Below, in pieces: positions 1-9,300 of a DNA stretch of 64,000 nucleotides (position 1 is its first letter; the number at the start of each line of letters is the position of its first letter). Source of the DNA: Apostichopus japonicus (Eukaryota; Echinodermata; Holothuroidea; Aspidochirotida; Stichopodidae); the NCBI RefSeq assembly GCF_037975245.1, contig NC_092562.1, positions 23,861,554 through 23,925,553 of the forward strand, written 5' to 3'. The position numbers and the translations under genes are program-made. A model generated the notes under the pieces. The model saw nothing but the letters and a program-made list of their open reading frames with translations, made no database searches and was not told the DNA's origin.

Positions 1-877
1 TACTGTACACATCCAAGGATGAAGCTCATTACTTAGTTTAGGCTTCTACAGATTACAGTAAGCATTACCTAAAAACATAGAGTAAGAATATCTTAAGGAT
101 TCCAATTGTAGGATAGGATTTACTGTGCATAGAATACTTAATATCTATAACAGGCTCACTTAATAAAAGATAATTTACAGTGTTATTCCAAGAAGTGATC
201 CCTACACCACCCCTCCTCCCCCTTTAGAAGTGAGGTCCAATCCTTTACATGTTACTATTTAAGTATATAATCATCTACCAACCAAGGTAAAGGATTAAGT
301 AAATGGAGATAATTACCCTAAGACCATGGCCAGAGAGGCAATGCCATAGAAGGAGGCATACCAATTAAATAGCTCCCTGGACCCTGATAGTTGCATAGCC
401 ATTCCTTTCTCTCTCATCTGGTTTTGCATTTGGATCTGTCTCTCCAACTGTAAGATAAATTGTAAATTCCTTACAATTTAGGAAAATGGATACAGTAAAA
501 GTCTTGGATATTAAACTCAAATTCAAATATCTATGTAATCCCTTACCAGTGTTCTTCAAGACAGTTTTTATTCTGAAAGTATTCATCAAAGGATAGTAGA
601 ATATTTTACAATTAATACACTCATTTGAGTCACTGACAACATATTACAGGCCAGTTTTGTGGATCAATTTTTGTTGTTCTTCGAGCTTCCAAAGCAAGCT
701 GGAAGAAATTCCTGCACAACTTTCAAGTCACCCCTCTGTACTCTCATATCATTCATCCAAATTTTCGAAATATGATATAGATTCAAATTTTTGATTTGCA
801 TATGCGATACCTAAGGAGACACAATGGAAACTCAATTACATGATAAGCCAATGCAAGATCTAACGAAGGTAACTTAC
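1..877 (-). other. Intron 3' of the first PLGRKT coding exon
   Basis: This stretch lies downstream (on the minus strand) of the PLGRKT-like start exon, whose donor is at 877. I looked for the expected next exon (a charged ERQ/MQ-rich helix) and did not find it, so the rest of the gene lies left of the window. The short minus-strand open frame at 365-589 has no family features and is treated as chance. Confidence 0.6.
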
Positions 878-958
878 CATTATCTGCTGATTTTCGGTCA
901 TGAACTCCTTATTCTTCTTAAAGCTCTCCTCCATCGCTTGAGACATTAATCCGCCCAT
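878..958 (-). CDS. PLGRKT: PLGRKT-like protein, first coding exon (partial gene)
   Basis: Read on the minus strand, the ATG at 958-956 opens 27 codons beginning MGGLMSQAMEESFKKN and ending at an ATG codon followed directly by GTAAGTT, a consensus 5' splice site. The MG start, the SQAMEESFKKNKEF segment and the following ENQQ run match the N-terminus of plasminogen receptor KT (human C9orf46), a small two-pass membrane protein of about 147 residues known to bind plasminogen through a C-terminal lysine. The start has A at -3 and G at +4. A pyrimidine-rich acceptor lies just upstream, at about 964-985, so a noncoding first exon probably exists further right. Only the N-terminal fifth of the protein is in the window; the membrane segments and C-terminal lysine are not. 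The assignment rests on about 27 residues of recalled family sequence. Confidence 0.82.
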
Positions 959-2163
959 CTTGATCTTCCATTACAGAAAAAAGAAATGAATATTTAGTAC
1001 ATGCAGTGATTCCCAATTTTCAAGAGAACATACATATGCAAAAATCCAAATTTCAGTACAGTCTATCCAGTTACTGAAACAGTTATTTCAATTTGTATAC
1101 TGATTGCTTGATTAATTGAGCCGTACCAGGTTTCTTCAGTATAAAGCCTTCAATACCGTATTCTTTTCTTAATTTCAGCATAGGACTATTATGTTCACAT
1201 GTGGAAATTTGTGCTAAGTGCTAAGTTCTGCAGCAGGCATAAGTGAGGGATCCATGAATGTCCTAACACCATTCGGCCTATGCTAGGCCTAGTGTAACTA
1301 GGCTACATGGAGTATCGGTTAACTTAGTTAGACCTAGTATTAAATTCAGTTACAGCTAGTCCTAAATCGGCTAGGCCTGTAACTATTAGTACTACTACTA
1401 GACCATTTCTATGCAATATTCTTTGTACAGACAACGAATCGTTTGTTACAATACCTACTGAGATTTATACTAGATCTGTCAGACTTGTCAAACTTTGATA
1501 ATCCTACGTTCGTTGTTATGCAGTCCACTATCAATGTGCCCTTGTCTAAATGTTCTGCTTTTATTTTTACACACAGCTTACGACAGTTCACACGCACAGC
1601 ACAGAAATCCAACACATTGACTCACAGCTGATTGTCCCAGGTACAGGCTCTAAATCCTGGGTGTTTCAGCCAATCGCTCTCACGAATACCACAGACTGAC
1701 AGATAGTACCGTTAGGGCCACATCTGTAATGATATGGTGCGCTAAAGTGACTCAATATAACATATCACAATCACTGTAATACGTATCCAATCTTGGTTCT
1801 TGGACCATCCTAAATGAAGATACCTAAACATATTTTCACTGTAACTGACCCCTATAAGGAAGCAATTATGCATCGTGTTTGGTCCTCAAAGTTATGATAT
1901 CTCTAACGTGTCATTTTTACACATTTAGAAGTCTGATCTATTCGAATATAATTAGGTTAAAATGTCATGTAGGCCTTCTCAACATCCAAAAAGGAAAATT
2001 TTAGTATTTCTGTCATTATTTTCTACGTAACGTCTGACTGAATGACTTTTTCCGACATGTTGACAAGCAGAAAATAGCAAACACCAAATTTTAGGTTTTT
2101 CGACATTTGACCTCTGAATTTAGACCTATATTACGTCATCAATCACGCAGACATAAGTTTACA
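959..2163. other. Upstream region of the PLGRKT-like gene
   Basis: No coding exon is supported here. The stretch should hold the noncoding first exon and promoter of the minus-strand PLGRKT-like gene, but no TATA box or other element can be placed with confidence. Around 1265-1380 there are several TAGGCCTA-type words, which recur near 4420-4660. Confidence 0.4.
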
Positions 2164-3078
2164 TGTTCATGCATGGGCGTCAACAGGTGGGGGACGGGGG
2201 GGGGGACATGTCCCCCCCCCACTTTCAAAAGTGGAGGGGATATCATATCATTTGTCCCACCCACTTTTCAGAGTAGTTATTAAAAATAATCACATGCATA
2301 TGCGCGATTTTCTATTTAAGGTCAAGAAATCTGGACTCCCTGGGCCCCTGCTATCTATCACTTGCACCGTCATTAATCTCCCATTCTCCCAATATCCTAA
2401 ATCTGCCCATTTAATTCGTTCGGGGGGGGGGGGAGACCATTCGAAAGTGTATTGAATCTTGCAAACATGTTGTTTGTATGGGTTCCAAGGGATTAGGTAA
2501 GCCATACAGGTAGATGGTGATGAGTTACTATGTTCATATCACTACCTGGACTGGACGGACGAATAGGGGTGTAGGGGTTAAGTAATTAAGGCTACATGTA
2601 TTCGCCGGATATGGTAGATCTTTATTGTTGAGTGCCGGCTAGGCGCTACACACGCTCTGCGCACGGTGCCTTTTTCTGATTATTATTATTAAAGTACCTG
2701 GGCACATAACAACTGACGTCTCGCACCTACATGCATGTATTATATATACCACTCCACTCATCCCGGAGGTGACGGCGCCACTTTTTCAATATTTCGTTTG
2801 AGATGGACGCTGTGTAATTCGTCTCCCTTGGTGTCAGAACGGCATCTTTCTACCAGTACTTTCTGTCGGAATTTAGTTTTGTGAGACAAAATTTCTCCTC
2901 ACAGATCTGGTTCTGATGTAACTAAAAACGACTCAGGAAGGCTGTCTCCTGCGATCTAGGGGATCTTATGTACCCAAAATTTTCTGGTACGCTTCGCGCC
3001 AACCAATGGTGGCGCTCCGCTTAGATAGTATAGTGTCCCCCTCACTTTCTGAAACCTGCTGACGCCCATGTGTTCATG
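2164..3078. mobile_element. Non-autonomous hAT-like element, 8-bp target duplication
   Basis: Element 2172-3070 (899 bp) begins CATGGGCGTCAACAGG and ends CCTGCTGACGCCCATG, an inverted terminal repeat. It is flanked by perfect copies of TGTTCATG at 2164-2171 and 3071-3078. An 8-bp duplication is typical of hAT transposons. No transposase frame is visible. It contains the hairpin core module at about 2987-3030 and long G and C runs near each end. The target is an old repeat, whose diverged uninterrupted relative lies at about 3260-3450. Confidence 0.85.
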
Positions 3079-3464
3079 CACCTTCCCACCAACATTGATC
3101 GTGATTGGACTTTACTGTCTATAGGACGGGTTTGTGAGTAAATTGTGACACATTTTCTCACATAATATAGGCCAGTTTGACCCTGACCTCAAATGACCTT
3201 TGACCCCGACCCCAAACGCCTAAATATGTCCTGTTTTCAAATTCGTTAATTATTTTCTCTACATATCGTGTGTTTGACTTACCTTCTTACATATTGACAA
3301 GCAGGAAATGGCTAAAAAATAAAGTTTGTGGTTTCTTGACCATTTGAGATCTAATCTTTGATCTATGACATCACCAATCACGCAGGCACGAGTTTACATG
3401 ATCAGGCATCTACCCACCAAGTTTGAACATGATAGGACTAGCTTACGGTCTAGGATGAGTTCGC

Positions 3465-3690
3465 CACACATTTTTTCTTCCACTCCTTCACTCCCTCCAC
3501 CCTCAGTCCCTCATTCCCTCGATCACTCCCTCACTGCCTCACTCCCTCACTCCCTCCACCCATATCTGCACTCACTCACGCCACCTCTCACTCTTTCACC
3601 CACTCAATCACCCCCTCACCAACCCACTCACTTTCTCACCCACCAACCCACTCTCTCACCCACCCACCCACTCACTCACTCACATTTCTG
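3465..3690. repeat. Low-complexity CTCACTC/CCACC tract
   Basis: A pyrimidine-rich run of CACTC, CTCCC and CACCC words. The long proline/serine-rich open frame across it is a by-product of the composition. Confidence 0.85.
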
Positions 3691-4429
3691 ATGTGGGGTG
3701 AAGTACAATATGTCTTCATCAGTACACATTACATGTAGGGAGATGAGATAATGTCACCCCCACCCCTCCCCCTTTAATCCCTCAAGTTAGGCGTTATAGG
3801 TAACTTCGGTCTATAGTGGGATTAGGGGGCCATAACACCGAGAACCACTCAGCCCTCCTAATCTAATTCCACCTCCCTCCTAAAGAAGTCATCTATATTT
3901 GGGCCCGGATGTTAGCTCTTTGGGAACATCAAGGCACCATTTAAAACACCGTTACATGTACCAATTTCAGCACGGTCCATTTCAACACGGTCAATATATA
4001 TAATGACACCACAGTACACTGCGGGTTTAGATCAATTGGGGTATTGTCTTTGGTTTGTACGAGTTCTGTACATGACATCGTAACCGCACAAATAGCGCTA
4101 TACAAAATCATAAAGTAGAATGTATGACAATTGAATACAGAGCTCAAGTGAATCCTACAGGATTATCTTTGCGTTTAATTACCACTGAATTTGTTTTGCC
4201 AACAGTTTGAAGGGAGACAACGAAGGAATATTCAGAAACTATCGGTGAAGTCTGTAGTGGCCAGTGGAAAAACCCAACATCGAATCATGATTTGAGTAAA
4301 CAACATAGCACAGGCCTATATTTAGGGTAACATCGGACGATATAGTCCGGGAAGTAAAGGCAAGTAGATTTACCAGGGCAAACGTATGTTTACAGCATAG
4401 GCTAAGTAAGAGAACTTAGGCCTAGGCCT

Positions 4430-4750
4430 ACTTTGGTCTTACTTGCAGTAGGCCTAGCCAGGCCTATTGCAAACTAAGTAAGGTTAGTAGCAGTAGCTCA
4501 GTCAATTAACTTGCTTTAGGCTTTGAAGTTAGTAACACTGACTGAATGGAGTGAAACATCAGGGAATAATTTCGCATTCAAAAATTGTACAGCAGCTTGG
4601 CTACTTTAGTCTTACTTGCAGTAGGCCTATCCAGGCTGTAGCCTAGCATAGCCTATTGCAAACAAAGTTAGGATAGTATCAGTAGCCCAGTCAATTAACA
4701 GGCTTTGAACTTAGTAACACTGAATGCATAGAGTGAAACATCAGGGTATA
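4430..4750. repeat. Local tandem duplication, about 180 bp per copy
   Basis: The sequence from CTACTTTGGTCTTACTTGCAG (about 4428) through the stretch ending ATAATTTCG (about 4572) recurs from CTACTTTAGTCTTACTTGCAG (about 4600) to 4755. The second copy is interrupted by the small inverted-repeat element that follows, and resumes at about 4977. Confidence 0.75.
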
Positions 4751-4755
4751 ATTTC

Positions 4756-4976
4756 GGCCTAACTTTAGAATCCGTACCATATGAATGGGAAAGCTTACTT
4801 CGAATCGGCAGAATAAGGTTAGGGGTTAGAAAGTAGGGTTAAGGAGTAGGCTAGGGCTATAGGGGTTAGGAATTAGGGAGTAGGGAATATGGTTTAGGGA
4901 GTAGGGTAAGTAAGTAGGGGAGAGGGTTAGGGGTTAGGAAGTAGGGTCGATTGGTACGGATTCTAAACTAGTACCA
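4756..4976. mobile_element. Short inverted-repeat element with TTAGGG-like interior
   Basis: Inverted copies of TTTAGAATCCGTACCA (about 4763-4779) and TGGTACGGATTCTAAA (about 4952-4968) enclose roughly 170 bp of degenerate GTTAGGG, AGTAGGG and GGTTAGG words. It splits the second copy of the local duplication. The flanks read ATAATTTCG on the left and ATAATTTTG on the right, compatible with a target duplication of about 9 bp as in Mutator-like elements. The class is an inference. Confidence 0.6.
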
Positions 4977-6152
4977 TAATTTTGCATTCAAAACTTGTAT
5001 GGCAGCTTTAATGAATGCCCAGAAATGTTGTTCCTTATAAAATACGTAGACTAGCCTACACTGTACAGTAGCAGGATAGATATGCTTCAAACCAAAATTG
5101 ATGTCGCCAAAACTTTGCCAAAAATCCTTAATTCAGTTTTTGCTGTGGTTGGTTAGAAATTTAATTTATGTTATTTTCTCTCCTTGCCATTATAAAATGA
5201 GATATGTATATATGTGGTGCATCATTATTAGGCCTATTTACGAACTAAGGTGTATATTGTGAATATTTGGTGGCTAAATTATTGCCACCATTAGCCGAAG
5301 TAATAAGAATATAGTCAGCAGTTACTTTTATGACGCTTAAGCGACCACAAATGTGTTAGAAATTCCCACCTATAGGGGCTTATGAATTACAACTTACACG
5401 TCGGGTGGCTTCCAATTCAACATTTTAACTCATATTTGGAATCTTTTTTTCAAGTATATTCAAGTATATTATGTGTTTCTACTTCTGTTATGTCAGATTA
5501 TATATTTTTTACCAAACTTCATTAGCTTGTATTGCATTAATCATGATTTTTCATTAAAGAGACCAATACTGCACGAGTTCATGTGCCATTTTGTTTCTAA
5601 ACAAACAGTTGTGACCCCTATAGTTTTAGAAGTGTACAAAAGTACTGAACCATTTGTCTTCAGTCAGATATTACTAACTTTGGGCATAAAGACAGGTCTT
5701 CTTTATGCCAACTGAATGTTGTGTTGCTTATTTCCATACGTTGGAGGGAGGGGGGGGGGCAGGGCTGGGAGAAACGGAATTTTGACCAAAAATCACTGTC
5801 GGTTCACATCTGTTCATTAATGTTTCATCAAGTTAAGTGTTATTTAAGAAACTGATGATGTACTGTACTTGCCAAAAGTTGGGCTTTAGATATGGCCTAT
5901 TCTGATTCTAAAATCTTGATTAAATACATGCAATATATTTATAAGCAATTCAGGGTCTGATGCAACAAGGACTATATTTTATCAATTTGTATCAATTCTG
6001 ACAAGTTTATCTTCAAAGCAAACTGACTCAGTAGCATGCAAGCTACTTCATCATTAAAAGCACAGTCTATTATCTGGTAAAAGAACAATTGTACCCCAAT
6101 TTTGTATTTTTTAGATATATATCTTTAACTTTGGACCAACCAACCTATTGTG

Positions 6153-6318
6153 ATGGAAAAGAAGAGAAGAAGAGAAGGATTTCGTACTCAGCCAACTTTG
6201 GCTAGTTTATTGGTGGCGTACATGCTAAGATATGCACTTGTAGGTGCAGTTAACAGTGGTAAGGTAGCAGACCAACACAACAGCTCTAATGTTGAGAGTA
6301 GCACTAATTCAGATCAAG
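6153..6318 (+). CDS. Membrane protein gene, exon 1 (signal region)
   Basis: ATG at 6153 follows a GTG codon that is not needed as a start. It encodes the basic N-terminus and hydrophobic stretch, then a Ser/Asn-rich segment. The donor is CAAG|GTAAGA, phase 1. Confidence 0.72.
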
Positions 6319-9300
6319 GTAAGATACAACTGCATTTCAGAGAGGACTGCATTTCATTCATCTTTTGACCCAACATTTATATTTACCTCTTTGCAATATA
6401 TGTGCAATAACATTTTGTAAACAACATATATACAGTAGGTGCTTTGGGTGTTTAGATTAATGCAACAATAAACTAGGACCTAATGAATATGTAGATCTAT
6501 CTATGTGGTTGAGGAGATTTTCAAGAGAAGTGTTTTAAAACAAGAAAACTTGTGGCCACGTATGGTGATAGTTTAGCAGAAAGAAAGAAAGAATTGGGGA
6601 GGCACAAACAAACCCCATCAAGTAACTCTACAAAAAAAATGTCTTCGTGATACAACTGTCACCAGTACATAGTTAATTGAAGTCCTATAAACTGAAGCAC
6701 ACTTAAAGATATTATTATAGAAGTCACCAAAGACTCAATTTGTGGCTCTGTATGTAGCAAAGGTTGTATCACAGTTATGAATGCCATGGACAATGATATG
6801 CTGAAGGTGTAGATTATGTGTTTGAGAGTTTGTGAACGCGAAAGTATATATCAGTACAGCAAATTTTGTCTCGCAAATCGCTGTCTAGGCCCATCAATGA
6901 ACTATTTCACTTGGTGATAACATTATTAGCTGTACATTGTTTTAATAGATATACCAGAGTTCTCTTTGAATCAAATACTGACAGTGAAAAAGAGTACCTA
7001 CAGAATGTTGTTAAATATAGACATACCTTGTCATACAGTAGATGTATGTATGAGTAAGATTCAGACACATTATAGTTTGGATCCCATGTATTCAAACTGG
7101 GAGTCGCAACACTTTTGTCATAAAAAATTGAGAAAAAAATTGAACATGAAAGCATTTGTCGATATTTCTGAAAGAAAACATGGACAATTTGGGGCATAAA
7201 AATTAGCCTCCTAACTTGCAATTTAACATCAACAATTTGCTACTATGTACCCTCAGCCATATATTTAAAAAAATGCTACTGTATAAGAAAGGGGAGAGGA
7301 TGGCTCCTCCCCTTAGCCTCCTTTCTACACAATATTCACAAGTTAGTGGACGGTTTCCAAGATGGTTGTGAACATTGGGATCTTCAAGCAAAAAGGTTGG
7401 AATACCTGGGGTTTTCACGGGATCATTTCTTAAATGCTGGTTGCAAAAACTAAACTTTATATCGGCTCCGTCATAATAAACAATTATATTTTATTTTACC
7501 AACCTGTCTATAAATTGTCGTACGTGTTACTGTACATTTTGACAGAACTTCCTGTGTGCGCCGACATCAATCCTTCGCCGGCTCCCGACAAAGTCTTGAT
7601 TCTGTGGGCACATTTAAAGTTACCCAACTGTGGGGTACAAGCAGAGGACGAGTTGATATCTGTCAGCCCAGTAGGAGCCATCGGCGGTTACCTGATGGAT
7701 AACATCGTTTCAGACAAGCAATATAACATTTCTATAAAATGCATCGGTGGAGAAGTTAAAAAATCGGGAGCTGTGCATTTCCGTATAGGTTAGTACTGTA
7801 TTTTTGATATGTGTTTGAAAATGAACCAAATGCAGATGGTTGATATCCCAGATGGTCAGGCAAATTTTAACCGTCAGGGAAAGGTAGGTGAAATGACCAG
7901 AAAATCTCTTCTACTGGGTCTTGAAAGTTTGTGAATTCTATGGGTTTAGCCTTGAAAAGTGAGTTCAATCCTTATATGCACACTTTTTATTTTAATGACT
8001 ACTTTTGAAACATTTTTTTAGCTTTTTTAAAGTTTTTTTTTAAAGCAAACAGGTATTGAGACTTGAAACTTCTCTCCCCAATTTACATAACTAACAAAAA
8101 GAGGTTAACTCCTACATTTTTGTCTCTCGTTTATTTTTCTTTACTTAATATTAGAACAATTTAACCAGGTCAAGTATGTTTGTGTGTTTTCCAACTTACC
8201 ATCGTTTATTCGTTTTTTGGCTGAACTTTGGTTCTTAATGGGTTTCGTAATTTATTAATCCACATCATCGTGACGAAGATATTTTTCCTCAGCGTGTGGG
8301 ATTCCTTTATTCACAGTCATTTTTCATCTTGACGATATCGTAAATTTATGTGAGGTCGCTTTCAAAGTTTCACTACTAACTTAGTATAAACAAGGTATAG
8401 ATCGTTGCTCCCTGTCTTAATACTGTACAAGTTGCAGACCCGGGCAACCGCAGTCTCAGACAGTTGTAACTATTTAGTAGACTTATCCTTTGCATTAATA
8501 TATAAATAAATGATGATATTTGTGGCATTAATGCAATTTCATACATTTTCACAGATGACCAGTACAGTTCCAGCCCATGTACAAGTGCAAATTGGCTTGA
8601 ACAGGAAGGTGAGAACCAAGTTTTGTAATGATTGTGTCTTTTTTGACGACGTATGTCGCGGTTTTTGTTTTACCGAGATACTCTAAACCAAGCGGGCGAG
8701 CAGATCACTCAACTCCAGGAATAGAGGGCTAGGTATTTGGTTAGGAATGTTATTTCATATACAGTGTGCATGAAAAATATGTCAGCTTGAAATACCCATC
8801 GGTGGTAGGGTAGAGAGAGAAAACTAGAAAACAGTGGATTTGGATTGGTCTTTCTGGTTCGAAGTTTGAACAGTAGAGTCTAAGGGCATGAGAACATTGC
8901 AAAAATTGTAGGAGGGGGTTGGGGGGGACGGGGGTGTCAAGAATGTATGGGGAAGGGAAAGAGGAGGTTAAAGGATCCAACTTAAAATTGATAGCTGCAT
9001 GAACTAATATTAAGCCCATATTTGGTACATTCACAAAGTTCTTTCCAATGCTAGGTAGTATGAGACTAGCAAGTGCTGCAAATCATTGTAAGAGGTTTAT
9101 GATAGTTTTCAGTGCTGAAGAGTCTATTATACCTGCACATGGTATGATCAGTGGCAGAACATGGTTTGAGTTTGTTGCCAAAATGATATGACCACAGGTT
9201 CAGCCATCATACTTGTTAACATTACAAAACCATATATGTATGTCTAACTGAAAAAAAGTGATAGTGACCAACAGTTTGTCAGACAAAGGAACATACAAAA

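Noticed and set aside
4790..4950. True interstitial telomere from a chromosome fusion
   Set aside because: The TTAGGG-like words are degenerate and bounded by short inverted repeats with a likely target duplication, which fits a small mobile element better.
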